The notes below the pieces were generated by a model, which had not been told where the DNA came from, made no database searches, and saw nothing but the letters and a program-made list of their open reading frames with translations. Shown here one piece after another: positions 26,736-36,126 of a stretch of 64,000 bases of DNA (the stretch's first letter is position 1; each line of letters begins with the position of its first letter). The position numbers and the translations under genes are program-made. The stretch covers positions 1-64,000 of the forward strand of contig CAZKQB010000009.1 of NCBI GenBank assembly GCA_964554795.1, read 5' to 3'. Origin of the DNA: SFHK01 sp964554795. GTDB lineage: Bacteria > Bacillota > Clostridia > Christensenellales > Aristaeellaceae.

Positions 26736-27848
26736 CTACGATTTGGGCTTGGGCTGCACGGTGCTCACGATGTATGCACCGGACAGGCGTTCATAGAACA
26801 GTGAGCGGTGCATCAGCACGCGGACGACCTCAAACAGCAGACAGACCATGTAGCCGACGATGAGCGCAGCCGTTAGGCTTACGGTTGTAAAGGTCGAAAA
26901 ATGGTTTTCATATTTTAGAATGCCGATCAGGCGGGCCAGCCACAGCGGAAGATAGACCATAACCAGCGCCATGCTGCCGTAGCGGATGAGATAGCGATAC
27001 CATTCCGGGCGGGAGCCATCCTTTTTTTGAAGGCGCAGTCGCGTGAGGCGGCAGCCGACGGTTTGTCCATGCAGAACAATGGGGCCGACACACTGAAGCA
27101 GCGCGACGAACCAGAAGCGGAAGCCGATATGTAGGATTCCGGAGAGGATCATCGCAAGAATGCCGCAGATGCCAAGATCGTATGTCATGGCCAGCGTACG
27201 CCTCAGGAGCGATACGCGTCGTCCGCGCTCCAGACTGAGAGTGTCCAGCCGATCCCGGCTGGGCAGCCAGCGCGTGAGCGGCCTTGCGAGCCAGAAGCCG
27301 AGCATTGTGCCCAGCGTGTTGATCATCAGATCATCCACGTCGAACAGGCGGTAGCTTCCCGGATAGATGAAGTACAGGCCGGTCAGCTGTGTCAGTTCGA
27401 AAAACAGGGACAGCCCAAAGCCGACCAGCAGCGTTTTTAACCAGCCGCAGCGAAAGTAGTAGCGCAGGTAAATGCCCAGCGGAAGCGTCATTAGCAGGTT
27501 GAACGCTGCGCCCAGAAACGCCGGGTTGTTGATCAGCGTCAGGAAGGACAGCGGATCCGTCAGGGAAACCCGCGAATCCTTGATGATGTCGGAAACGAAA
27601 TTGAGGGGGGTCAGCTGCGCCTTATGTCCCGACAGTGCCCTCGTGGCTTCCCGCGTTGGCAGAGGCAGGATGACCAGACAATATACGCACAGCATGTACA
27701 GCGCAAAGGAATACACGATCAGGATGCGCAGGCTGAACACGGAGCCATATTTGCGGTAATTGAAGGCGACGTAGGGCAGCGTGAATAAAATCGCGACCAA
27801 TGGATACAGCACGGCTGCCTGCTTAAGCGCCTGCAGGTTTTGTTCCAC
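26736..27848 (-). CDS. VanZ-family protein fused to an RDD domain
   Basis: A 370-aa membrane protein. The N-terminal half is VanZ-like: LYMLCVYCLVILPLPT, then LTPLNFVSDI, LMTLPLGIYLRYYF, SLFFELTQLTGLYFIYPGSY and RLFDVDDLMINTLGTMLGFW. The C-terminal half (about 205-360) matches an RDD membrane domain (LLRRTLAMTYDLGICGILAM, GPIVLHGQTVGCRLTRLRL). VanZ is best known for teicoplanin resistance; its chromosomal relatives are of uncertain role. The RDD group includes ion transporters. The combined function is unknown. Confidence 0.82.
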   Translation of the reverse strand: MEQNLQALKQAAVLYPLVAILFTLPYVAFNYRKYGSVFSLRILIVYSFALYMLCVYCLVILPLPTREATRALSGHKAQLTPLNFVSDIIKDSRVSLTDPLSFLTLINNPAFLGAAFNLLMTLPLGIYLRYYFRCGWLKTLLVGFGLSLFFELTQLTGLYFIYPGSYRLFDVDDLMINTLGTMLGFWLARPLTRWLPSRDRLDTLSLERGRRVSLLRRTLAMTYDLGICGILAMILSGILHIGFRFWFVALLQCVGPIVLHGQTVGCRLTRLRLQKKDGSRPEWYRYLIRYGSMALVMVYLPLWLARLIGILKYENHFSTFTTVSLTAALIVGYMVCLLFEVVRVLMHRSLFYERLSGAYIVSTVQPKPKS

Positions 27849-27904
27849 GTTTTCACTTCCTCGTAAGCAAAACCGCGCCGCCGGAGTGGGCGACGCGGGA
27901 TGAA

Positions 27905-29146
27905 TCAGATTTCAACGGTCTGCGCGTCGTTTCCGACGACGGCAGCACTGCGGGGCGACGTGAGCACGCGGCGCGTCAGCGCGTTTACGCCTTCAAAGGT
28001 GATGCTGCGAATTTTTTGCACCACATCCTCGTCGGTCTGCGTGTCGCCAAGCAGCAGAAGGCGGCGGCCAATGGCGTTCATGCGGCTGGAGGTGGACTCC
28101 TGTCCCAGTATGAAGCCGGAAAGCAGCTGTTCCTTTGCCTGCCGGAATTCCTTCTCGGTTAATCCGCCCTCAGCCAGCTTTTTTGTTTCCTCATTCAGCA
28201 TCCGGACGACCTCGCTTGCATGCTCCGGACTGGTGCCCGCGTACACGGCCAGCACGCCGGTATCGCTCATTGGGTTGGGATAGGAGTAAACCGAATAGGC
28301 CATACCGCGCTCCTCGCGAATCGTCTGAAACAGGCGCGAGGACATGGCGCCGCCATAGGCGCTGTTGAATACCGCCGTGGGATATACGTCGGCTGCGCCG
28401 ATTCCGCAGGAGGGGAAGCCGAGGCAGATATGCAGCTGCTCGATATCCTTTTTCCGGCGCATCACGCGGGGGGCAACGACGTTGGTTTTTATGCTCGGGC
28501 GCTTTTCTCCCGTTGGCTGCCAGTTGCCGTACAGAGTCTCTGCCTGCCTGACAACTTCATTCCAGTTATAATTGCCTGCCAGCGCCAGCACCGCGCATTC
28601 GGGGCGGTACATGCGGCGCATGTAGCCTGTGATGTGCTCGCGCGTGAGTGCGGAAACGCTGGCCTCGGTGCCTAAAATAGGCCGCGCGACCGGCTGGTCG
28701 CCATAATGCGCCAGCATCAAAAGCTCGAATACCAGATCCTCCGGCGTATCCTCGGCCATATTGATTTCTTCAATTACTACACCCTTCTCGCGCTCGATGT
28801 CCGCGGGATCCAAACGGGAGGAAAGCACCAGATCGCTGATCACATCCATTGCCAGCGGAAGGTGCCCGTCCACGACCTTGGCGTAGAAGCAGGTGCATTC
28901 CTTGCTGGTAAATGCATTCAGCTGCCCGCCGACAGCGTCCATTTCTTCGGCAATGTCGCGCGCGGAGCGTCTTTCGGTACCCTTGAACAGCATGTGCTCG
29001 ATAAAGTGGCTGATGCCGTTTTCACTGGGCGTTTCGTACTGCGAACCGCTTTCTACCCACAGTCCCACCGAAACGGAACGAAAGCCGGGCATATGTTCGC
29101 CGATGATACGCAGACCGTTCGGCAGCGTTTTCAGATCAAATGCCAT
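27905..29146 (-). CDS. M16-family zinc peptidase (YmxG/MlpA-like)
   Basis: A 413-aa insulinase-type peptidase of the mitochondrial processing peptidase group. The inverted zinc motif HFIEHMLFKGT (HxxEH) lies near residue 50, with the downstream Glu expected about 75 residues later in the EINMAED region. The start at 29146 follows TTGGAGG; the in-frame TTG at 29158 is part of that site. It follows pnp, matching the conserved rpsO-pnp-M16 peptidase order of Bacillus (mlpA). Confidence 0.9.
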   Translation of the reverse strand: MAFDLKTLPNGLRIIGEHMPGFRSVSVGLWVESGSQYETPSENGISHFIEHMLFKGTERRSARDIAEEMDAVGGQLNAFTSKECTCFYAKVVDGHLPLAMDVISDLVLSSRLDPADIEREKGVVIEEINMAEDTPEDLVFELLMLAHYGDQPVARPILGTEASVSALTREHITGYMRRMYRPECAVLALAGNYNWNEVVRQAETLYGNWQPTGEKRPSIKTNVVAPRVMRRKKDIEQLHICLGFPSCGIGAADVYPTAVFNSAYGGAMSSRLFQTIREERGMAYSVYSYPNPMSDTGVLAVYAGTSPEHASEVVRMLNEETKKLAEGGLTEKEFRQAKEQLLSGFILGQESTSSRMNAIGRRLLLLGDTQTDEDVVQKIRSITFEGVNALTRRVLTSPRSAAVVGNDAQTVEI

Positions 29147-29227
29147 ATTTGCCTCCAATAATAAAGACTGCCGTGCGCGGGTATGAGCACCCGCGCGCGG
29201 CTTTCGTACTTTTCGTTCGGGAACCGA

Positions 29228-31387
29228 TTATCTGCGGCCGCCGCGATCTCCGCCGCGACGATTGTCCGGACGCGGGGGACGACGGACGGGCATGGCCTCG
29301 TTGTCGTACTTGATGTCGTTGCGCACCAGATTGATGCGGCCCTGAGAGTCGATTTCCGCTACGCGGCACTCCAGCGTGTCGCCGATGTTCACAACGTCTT
29401 CTACCTTTTCCACGCGCTCGTTGGCAAGCTTGGAAATGTGGATCATGCCGTCCTTTCCCGGGGCGTACTCAACGAACGCGCCAAAGGACATGATGCGGGC
29501 AACCTTGCCTACGAATACGTCGCCTACCTGCAGCTCGCGCACGATGCCCTCAATGATGGACTTGGCGCGCTGCGCGGCCTGGTCGTCATTGGTGGCGATA
29601 TAGACGCTGCCGTCATCTTCGATGTCGATCTTGACACCGGTTTCCTCAATAATCTTGTTGATCATCTTGCCGCGCGGGCCAACGACCTCGCCGATCTTCT
29701 CCGGGTTGATCTTGAACTGGATGATCTTGGGCGCATACTTGCTCAGCTGCGGACGCGGCGCGGGCAGAACCTCGAGCATCTTGCCGAGAATGTGCATGCG
29801 GCCGTCATAGGCCTGCGCGAGCGCCTGACGGAGAATCGCCTCGTCGATGCCCTTGATCTTGATATCCATCTGGATGGCGGTGATGCCCTGCGCGGTGCCG
29901 GCAACCTTGAAGTCCATGTCGCCGAGGAAGTCCTCGAGACCCTGAATGTCGGTCAGCACGGCGACCTTGCCGGTGTTCTCAACGTCCTTGATCAGACCCA
30001 TGGCTACGCCGGCGACGGGACGCTTGATCGGCACACCCGCATCCATCAGAGCGAGAGTGGAGCCGCACACGGAGGCCTGAGAGGTGGAGCCGTTGGAGCT
30101 CATGACCTCGGAGACAAGGCGCAGGCAGTAGGGGAACTCGTCCACGCTGGGAATCATCGGCTCCAGAGCGCGCTCGGCCAGAGCACCGTGACCGATTTCG
30201 CGGCGTCCCGGGGAGCGGATGGGCTTGGCTTCGCCGGTGGAATAGCCGGGGAAGTTATAGTGATGCATGTAGCGCTTGCTGGTTTCGGGGGTGATGCCGT
30301 CCAGGATCTGTACCTCGCTCATCGGAGCCAGCGTGCACACGGTCATAACCTGAGTCTGTCCGCGGGTAAACACGCCGCTGCCATGCGGGCGGGGCAGAAC
30401 GCCGGTTTCGCACCAGATGGGGCGAACCTCGGTGAGCTTGCGGCCGTCGGGACGCACACCGTTGTCGATGATGTGGCGGCGCATAACTTCCTTTTCGATG
30501 GCGTACAGCGCGTCGCCAACCTCGGCCTCGCGACCCTCGAACTGGGTCTGGAAGTGCTCGGCGACGTCCTTCTTCACCTCGGCCTCGCGGGCATTGCGCT
30601 CGCCGCGGTCGAAGGTTTCGAACATCCACTGTACCTTGTCGTATGCATACTCGCGCACGGCGGCCTTCACGTCGTCGCCGGGCAGCTCAAGGTGGAACTC
30701 GCGCTTTTCCTTGCCGATTTCGGAGACGATCTGCTCCTGGAACTCGACGATCTTCTTTACCTGCTCATGGGCGAACAGGATGGCCTTCAGCATGACCTCT
30801 TCGGAAACCTCGTTGGCGCCGGCTTCTACCATCAGAACCGCTTCCTTGGTTCCGGCGACGGTAAGGTTCAGGGAGGATACCTCGCGCTGCGCCTGCGTGG
30901 GATTGACGACGAGCTCGTCGTCTACCAAGCCGATGTTCACTGCGCCCACGGGGCCGGCAAACGGAATCTCGGATACGCACAGGGCCGCAGAGGCGCCGAT
31001 CATGGCAGGCGTTTCGGGGCTGCAGTCGAAGTCGACGGACATGACGGTGGCGACGACGCTCACGTCATTGCGCATTCCCTTGGGAAAGAGAGGACGCAGA
31101 GGACGGTCGATCAGGCGGGAGGTCAGGATGGCCTTTTCACCCGGACGGCCCTCGCGGCGGTTCCACGAGCCCGGAATATGACCGACGGAGTAGAGCTTTT
31201 CTTCGTAATCGACGCTCAGCGGGAAGAAATCGATGCCGGGACGCGGGGTCTCAGACACGGTGGCATTGACGAGCACGGCGGTGTCGCCGTAGCGAACGAA
31301 CGTGGAACCGGCGGCCTGCTCGGCGTATTTGCCGAATTCGAGCGTCAGGGTTCTTCCGCCCAGCTCCATGGAATAGCTTTTGAACAT
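29228..31387 (-). CDS. pnp: Polyribonucleotide nucleotidyltransferase (PNPase)
   Basis: A 719-aa 3'-5' phosphorolytic exoribonuclease and polymerase. Two RNase PH domains (about 1-210 and 310-540; the second has GDMDFKVAGT with the catalytic Asp) are joined by a helical domain. They are followed by a KH domain with GPRGKMINKIIEETG and an S1 domain (VGDVFVGKVARIMSFGAFVE). The Arg/Gly-rich tail RRGGDRGGRR is typical. The usual gene order with rpsO upstream is kept. The leader contains a long hairpin at 31475-31518, which may be an autoregulatory site as in other bacteria. Confidence 0.97.
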   Translation of the reverse strand: MFKSYSMELGGRTLTLEFGKYAEQAAGSTFVRYGDTAVLVNATVSETPRPGIDFFPLSVDYEEKLYSVGHIPGSWNRREGRPGEKAILTSRLIDRPLRPLFPKGMRNDVSVVATVMSVDFDCSPETPAMIGASAALCVSEIPFAGPVGAVNIGLVDDELVVNPTQAQREVSSLNLTVAGTKEAVLMVEAGANEVSEEVMLKAILFAHEQVKKIVEFQEQIVSEIGKEKREFHLELPGDDVKAAVREYAYDKVQWMFETFDRGERNAREAEVKKDVAEHFQTQFEGREAEVGDALYAIEKEVMRRHIIDNGVRPDGRKLTEVRPIWCETGVLPRPHGSGVFTRGQTQVMTVCTLAPMSEVQILDGITPETSKRYMHHYNFPGYSTGEAKPIRSPGRREIGHGALAERALEPMIPSVDEFPYCLRLVSEVMSSNGSTSQASVCGSTLALMDAGVPIKRPVAGVAMGLIKDVENTGKVAVLTDIQGLEDFLGDMDFKVAGTAQGITAIQMDIKIKGIDEAILRQALAQAYDGRMHILGKMLEVLPAPRPQLSKYAPKIIQFKINPEKIGEVVGPRGKMINKIIEETGVKIDIEDDGSVYIATNDDQAAQRAKSIIEGIVRELQVGDVFVGKVARIMSFGAFVEYAPGKDGMIHISKLANERVEKVEDVVNIGDTLECRVAEIDSQGRINLVRNDIKYDNEAMPVRRPPRPDNRRGGDRGGRR

Positions 31388-31474
31388 GATGTTCCTCCTT
31401 ATATTGGTTGGGAAAGTCTTTGCCTTATAACCGGAATCACAAAAAGAACATGACGCCGAAGACTTGTCCCCGCA

Positions 31475-31518
31475 GGGATGCCGCGCGACCGGTGCAAAGA
31501 TCCGTCGCGCCGCATCCC
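31475..31518 (-). promoter_or_regulatory. Long hairpin in the pnp leader
   Basis: Arms 31504-31518 and 31475-31489 pair at 14 of 15 positions around a 14-base loop, about 90 bases before the pnp start. pnp leaders in enterobacteria carry an RNase III-cleaved stem used for autoregulation; a similar role here is inferred. Confidence 0.55.
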
Positions 31519-31564
31519 TACGGCGAGGTTCTTTTTCAGATCCGGAGACAGCCTTGAATGATGG

Positions 31565-31597
31565 AAAAGCCGCCGCCCGGTTTTCCCGGGCGACGGC
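31565..31597 (-). terminator. Terminator after rpsO
   Basis: On the minus strand GCCGTCGCCCGG and CCGGGCGGCGGC form a GC-rich stem followed by TTTT, 37 bases after the rpsO stop. Partial readthrough would be needed to supply pnp, since no separate pnp promoter was recognised. Confidence 0.75.
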
Positions 31598-31633
31598 ACA
31601 TGCCGCATCGCTCAGGCGACAAGCCAGAATAGC

Positions 31634-31894
31634 TTACTTGCGCAGGCCGAGCTTCGCGATCAGGCTACGATAGCTTTCGATATCGGTCTTCTTCAGATAG
31701 TCAAGGAGACCTCTGCGCTGACCAACCATCAGCAGCAGACCGCGGCGGGAATGGTGATCCTTCTTGTTGAGCTTGAGATGCTCGTTCAGGTGATTGATGC
31801 GGGCAGTCAGCAGCGCGACCTGAACCTCGGGGGAGCCGGTGTCGCCCTCGTGGCGGCCATACTCGGCGATGATGGAGCTCTTGTCGATAGTCAT
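31634..31894 (-). CDS. rpsO: 30S ribosomal protein S15
   Basis: An 86-aa protein spanning the full usual S15 length. Diagnostic stretches are GDTGSPEVQVALLTARI, NHLNEHLKLNKKDHHSRRGL and LLMVGQRRGLLDYLK. S15 binds 16S rRNA helices 20-22 and nucleates the 30S platform. GGGAGG precedes the ATG at 31894; an upstream in-frame ATG would add 14 unlike residues. Confidence 0.97.
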   Translation of the reverse strand: MTIDKSSIIAEYGRHEGDTGSPEVQVALLTARINHLNEHLKLNKKDHHSRRGLLLMVGQRRGLLDYLKKTDIESYRSLIAKLGLRK

Positions 31895-31996
31895 GGTGTG
31901 TATCCTCCCTGTTTCGTATTCCCGCAAACGAAGCATGCCGTCGGGATCGTCGGCAAACCGCGCTCACGGATCAATTGACGCAATGCGCCATTCATT

Positions 31997-32025
31997 ATTT
32001 TACCACAGACGGCGGCCTTTGTAAA
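31997..32025 (-). promoter_or_regulatory. Promoter of rpsO-pnp
   Basis: Minus strand TTTACA, a 17-base spacer and TAAAAT preceded by TGG. Confidence 0.65.
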
Positions 32026-32050
32026 CGCCTCGCCGCGCGTTAATCAGAAT

Positions 32051-33760
32051 TTAAGGTTCGAAAACGGCGAAATGAATGCCGTTTTCCTGTGCAAAGGCAG
32101 CTACGCTGCCGCCTGCGGGCGCATGGATCGTCAGATTTTCGCAGCCGGCGAAGGCATCCGGGGCAATTTCCGCATCAGCAGAAGCAAAGTAGATGGACAG
32201 AAGTCCCTCACAGTCCGCGAATGCACGGCTTCCGACGGTCGACAGTCCTCGCGGCAGATATACGGTCTGCACGTCGGAGGAGCCTGCGAAGGCTTCCGCC
32301 TCTAAGGTCTGCAAGCCCTCGGGCAGCGACAGCGTGTCGGAGGTCAGCACGAAAACGCGGCATTCATCGCTTCCAGTCGCAAACGAAAGCCGGATGGTTG
32401 CGCGTCCAGAGCCAACGGCACGCACGACTCCGTTTTCCACAGTAACGGCGGTTTCATTGTCGCTCGTCCACAAAAGCCCCTCTGTTGCCGCTTCGGGCAG
32501 CTGTACAAAATCCAGCACGTCGCGTTCGCCTATGGAGAGAAACAGCGTGTGCGTCCGAAGCGCTGCCTGCTGCACGAGCGCTTTACCGGGATAGGCTTCG
32601 CCAAGGTTCAGATAGATCTCGCACTCCCTCTCCGAAAAACTCGCAAGGTAATAGCCGTACAGGCCGTTCATGTACCGGTTCTCCGAATACCAGCTCTGAA
32701 AGGCGCTTTGCAGATCGAAGGATGCGTCGCTCGTGAGGAAAAAGGCGGCGTAGGAGGTTCCTTCGGTCACCAGCGAAGAAAGCCTACTGTGGAAATCTGC
32801 TTCGTCCGAAACGCCGATCATCAGATTCCGGAGAGGCTTGGACAGCTCGTCGGACGTACACTCCGGCAGGATTCCGCGCTCCCATGCCCAGCTGTGATCA
32901 AGAGCCATCTGCTCGTCGCTAAGGCCGAAATAGCTGTGCCTTTCACTTCCGCCGCCGGTTGGGTCATCCCATGTGCAGTCGACATGATACCAGCTGCCGT
33001 CCAGCTTTACAAGGTTCCATGCGTGGCTGACGCCATCTGCCGTGCCGGAAATAAACACACATTCGATGCCGATTTCGTGAAGTAGCAGATCATACGCCAG
33101 CGCATAGCTCTGGCACACGCCTGTGCCGTGCAAAAGCACGCCGTCGGCATAATAATAGGAATAGCTTTCGTCGTAGTCGGCATTGTAAATCAGCCAATCG
33201 TGCAGCCATAGGGCGCGCGAGTATTCGCTGCGCCCCGCCTGCCGCAGGCATTCCGCAGCCAGTAGCCGAACCTTGCCGGGCACGGTGTCGGCGTTGTTTG
33301 CTGTGTCTGCGGGAAATGCTTCAAAGATTTGGCTCTGCCAGCTGATGTACTCGCCTGCTTCGTCGTATACTACAACCAGGAGCATGTATTGGCCGGAGGC
33401 ATATGTGGGCGTATAGGTAAGAGAAGCGTTTGTGCTTTGTTTGCGCTGGTACAGATGGGTGAGAGAGCCCGTGTTGCCCTTTCGGTAATAGACGTTAAAG
33501 ACATAGCTGTATTCGCCGTCGCCGCCGGCAGCATGAATGGTGAATGTCGCAGGACGGCCGGAAACCAGATAGCGCGTATCCGCATCCAGATAGGCGACGG
33601 TCAGCTCGTCCAGCCGCGCCCGCGAGGTCTGCGCGCGCCAGCGACCGCGCTCGACGATTCCGCCGCGGTATTCAATTGTTCCCGGCACTTCCGCCCGCGC
33701 CGAAGAAGGAAAAGGCAGGAGGGTGCAGAGCGCAAGCAGCAGGGAGAGGATGCGTTTCAT
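32051..33760 (-). CDS. Secreted transglutaminase-like protein with Ig-like and LRR domains
   Basis: A 569-aa exported protein. Signal peptide MKRILSLLLALCTLLPFPSS (cleavage near SARA-E), a beta-rich domain (about 60-150), then a transglutaminase core with Cys in GTGVCQSYA, His in GVSHAWNLV and Asp in YHVDCTWDDP. A Big_2-like segment (LLWTSDNETAVTVENG, GSGRATIRL) precedes BspA-type leucine-rich repeats (ALPEGLQTLE-like, AFAGSSDVQTVYLPRGLSTV, AFADCEGLLSIYF). It probably cleaves or crosslinks peptides at the cell surface. The start at 33760 follows AAAGGGG; longer readings are not credible. Confidence 0.87.
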   Translation of the reverse strand: MKRILSLLLALCTLLPFPSSARAEVPGTIEYRGGIVERGRWRAQTSRARLDELTVAYLDADTRYLVSGRPATFTIHAAGGDGEYSYVFNVYYRKGNTGSLTHLYQRKQSTNASLTYTPTYASGQYMLLVVVYDEAGEYISWQSQIFEAFPADTANNADTVPGKVRLLAAECLRQAGRSEYSRALWLHDWLIYNADYDESYSYYYADGVLLHGTGVCQSYALAYDLLLHEIGIECVFISGTADGVSHAWNLVKLDGSWYHVDCTWDDPTGGGSERHSYFGLSDEQMALDHSWAWERGILPECTSDELSKPLRNLMIGVSDEADFHSRLSSLVTEGTSYAAFFLTSDASFDLQSAFQSWYSENRYMNGLYGYYLASFSERECEIYLNLGEAYPGKALVQQAALRTHTLFLSIGERDVLDFVQLPEAATEGLLWTSDNETAVTVENGVVRAVGSGRATIRLSFATGSDECRVFVLTSDTLSLPEGLQTLEAEAFAGSSDVQTVYLPRGLSTVGSRAFADCEGLLSIYFASADAEIAPDAFAGCENLTIHAPAGGSVAAFAQENGIHFAVFEP

Positions 33761-33806
33761 GGCGTTTGCCCCTTTCGCAGCGTTTTTCGTATGCTGTATC
33801 ATTATT

Positions 33807-33835
33807 ATTATAGCATTTTGACAGCGGATTGTCCA
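33807..33835 (-). promoter_or_regulatory. Promoter of the transglutaminase gene
   Basis: Minus strand TGGACA, a 17-base spacer and TATAAT preceded by TGC. Confidence 0.65.
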
Positions 33836-34207
33836 GAACACAAAGGAAGCATGCCGCGTCCGCAGCATCAGATTGGGCCAACATTCCGGAAAGGGCATGA
33901 AAAGCCGGAAGGGGAGCGTGCGCCTGCAACGGCGGGGAAGAGAGTGGGATTGCGGGAATCGGAGCAGCCTTTTGTGTCTCAGCGCAGCGGAACGACAAAA
34001 AGGGGACTGCGCGGCGAGTCTCAGCCTTCAAGGCAGCGGCTCGGCACGTTCCTTCACTTTCATTAGGAAACGGCTTCAGAATCCTTCAGGTTCCGACCAC
34101 ATTTCGCCTATGGTTTGTACGCGGGGCATATAGATTGTCAGCTATAATGACATGCGTTATGGAAAACGGCGCATAAGATGTTTCCATACATTTATTTATG
34201 GGAGGCG
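33836..34207. other. Intergenic region upstream of the ABC exporter
   Basis: No credible coding frame. A TATAAT at 34143-34148 (preceded by AGC) lies 60 bases before the exporter start; its -35 region is weak, so an activator may be needed. Nothing else was recognised in this stretch. Confidence 0.4.
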
Positions 34208-35266
34208 ATGGCATTGATCACGGTCAGTCATTTGACCAAGCGATACGGAGCGCGCACCGCCGTATCGGACGTAAGCTTCACCATCGAGAAGGGCAAGGTA
34301 TACGGTTTTCTTGGGCCGAACGGCGCAGGAAAGTCGACGACGATGAACATAATCACCGGCTGCCTTGCCGCCACGGAGGGCGAGGTTACGATCGACGGGC
34401 ACGATATCTTTGAGGAGCCGCTGGAGGCGAAAAAGCGCATTGGCTATCTTCCGGAGATTCCGCCGCTGTATACAGACATGACGCCAACGGAATATCTGCG
34501 CTTTATTGCACGCGCGCGGGGTTTTTCGGGTGCGGAGGCACGAAAGCAGATAAACGCCGCCATGGAGCGTGCCCGTGTGACCGAGGTGAAGAATCGCCTG
34601 ATTCGCAATCTCTCCAAGGGCTACCGGCAGCGCGTCGGCATCGCACAGGCGCTGATTGGCAATCCGGAGGTAATCATCCTGGACGAGCCCACCGTGGGTC
34701 TTGATCCCAGGCAGATCATTGAAATTCGCGAGCTCATCCGCGAGCTTGGCAAAAATCACACGGTCATCCTTTCCAGCCACATCCTGTCGGAGGTTTCGGC
34801 TATCTGCGATGAAATTCTGATCCTGTCCGGCGGGCGGCTGGTAGCGGATGATACGCCGGAGAACCTTACCGCGCTGTTCGCGGAGCAAAGTAGCATTCGC
34901 CTGACCGTAAAGGGGGCGCTTTCCGACGTGATTTCGGCGCTGAGCGACCTTGAAGGCGTAGAAATCACCGATCGCCGTGAGGAGGACGGCCGGACATGGC
35001 TTATGCTGCGCGCACAGGATGCGGACGCCGTCTGCGAGCGCGTGTTCCGCGCGTTGGCGCAGGCTGAGCTGCCGATTCTTGAAATGGCGCGCGAGCGCGC
35101 GACGCTGGAGGACGTTTTCCTCGAGCTGATTGGCAATGACGGAACCGGCGCAGACTCTGCTGCGGCGGAGGATGAAGAAAAGAAGGCCGGGGCGGAGCCT
35201 GACGCTGCGGAGGGCGGAGAAGGGCAAGCTGCTGCGGAGGACGGAAGGGAGGAGGCTGAGCAATGA
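34208..35266 (+). CDS. ABC exporter ATP-binding protein (GldA-like)
   Basis: A 352-aa ATPase. Walker A GPNGAGKST, signature NLSKGYRQRVGIAQAL, Walker B VIILDEPTVGLD and the switch His in VILSSHIL are all present. The C-terminal region after about residue 225 is the ABC-2-type regulatory domain, ending in a roughly 45-residue acidic Ala/Glu-rich tail. It overlaps the permease start by ATGA. The ATG at 34208 has GGGAGG only 3 bases upstream; a TTG at 34214 with 8-base spacing is a real alternative. Confidence 0.92.
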   Translation: MALITVSHLTKRYGARTAVSDVSFTIEKGKVYGFLGPNGAGKSTTMNIITGCLAATEGEVTIDGHDIFEEPLEAKKRIGYLPEIPPLYTDMTPTEYLRFIARARGFSGAEARKQINAAMERARVTEVKNRLIRNLSKGYRQRVGIAQALIGNPEVIILDEPTVGLDPRQIIEIRELIRELGKNHTVILSSHILSEVSAICDEILILSGGRLVADDTPENLTALFAEQSSIRLTVKGALSDVISALSDLEGVEITDRREEDGRTWLMLRAQDADAVCERVFRALAQAELPILEMARERATLEDVFLELIGNDGTGADSAAAEDEEKKAGAEPDAAEGGEGQAAAEDGREEAEQ

Positions 35267-36126
35267 GGGCCGTGTACCTAAAGGAGCTGAAGCTCAATTT
35301 CACCGGCTTTACCGGTTATCTGTACGGCGCGTTTATCCTGCTGTTTGTGGGCATCTATACGATGGCCATCAATCTTTCCGGCGGCTACGCGCAGTTTGAA
35401 TACGTGCTGGAGTCCATGGCGTTCATCTATCTGATTGCCTGCCCAATTCTTACCATGCGCGCGTTTGCCGAGGAAAAGCGCAGCAAGACCGACCAGCTGC
35501 TGTATTCGCTGCCTATCCGGCTGTCGGACGTGGTGGTTGGCAAGTATCTGGCGATGCTTACGGTGTCGCTTTTGCCGGTCGCGATTGTGAGTGCTTATCC
35601 CCTGCTGCTGTCTGGATACGGACACGTGGACATGCGTTCGGCCTATGCGTCCATTCTGATGTTCTTCCTGCTGGGCGCATGCCTGACCTCCATTGGCATG
35701 TTCATCTCCTCCGTTACCGAAAATCAGGTAACAAGCGCCGTGGTTACACTGGTAATCATGCTGATTACGTATTTCATGACGTCGCTTGCCAGCTATGTAT
35801 CCACGGCATCCTCGTCCTCGCTGATTGCGCTGAGCGTGCTGGCACTGGGGCTTGCGGCGATTGTATATCTGTTCACGAAGAACCTTTCGGTCGCGTTCCT
35901 GTCTGCGGCTGCGATCATCGGTGTATTGCTGATTGCCTATGCCATTGATACTTCCGCTTTCTCCGGCCTGTTCCCGGAGCTGATGAAGAAGCTGTCGCTG
36001 TTTGAACGCTTCTATGGAACCATCGGCGGCATGTTTGACCTGACGGCCATCGTATATTACTTGTCCATCATCGGTGTGTTCCTATTCTTTACTACGGAAA
36101 CGCTGGAAAAACGGAGGTGGAGCTGA
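35263..36126 (+). CDS. ABC-2 type permease (GldF-like)
   Basis: A 287-aa membrane protein with six hydrophobic segments. It starts with MRAVYLKELKLNFTGFTGYL, an amphipathic helix typical of ABC-2 permeases, and contains MRAFAEEKRSKTDQLLYSLP, the conserved coupling-helix region. It is overlapped at both ends by its neighbours, indicating translational coupling. With the ATPase it should form the exporter core; the cargo is unknown. Confidence 0.9.
   Translation: MRAVYLKELKLNFTGFTGYLYGAFILLFVGIYTMAINLSGGYAQFEYVLESMAFIYLIACPILTMRAFAEEKRSKTDQLLYSLPIRLSDVVVGKYLAMLTVSLLPVAIVSAYPLLLSGYGHVDMRSAYASILMFFLLGACLTSIGMFISSVTENQVTSAVVTLVIMLITYFMTSLASYVSTASSSSLIALSVLALGLAAIVYLFTKNLSVAFLSAAAIIGVLLIAYAIDTSAFSGLFPELMKKLSLFERFYGTIGGMFDLTAIVYYLSIIGVFLFFTTETLEKRRWS

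Noticed and set aside
29183..31453. Long plus-strand frame opposite pnp
   Set aside because: It mirrors the pnp gene exactly, a common effect of high GC at third positions, and the minus-strand protein is unmistakably PNPase.
33836..34142. Riboswitch or tRNA in the gap before the ABC exporter
   Set aside because: No conserved riboswitch core, cloverleaf or terminator was found; only a -10 box at 34143.
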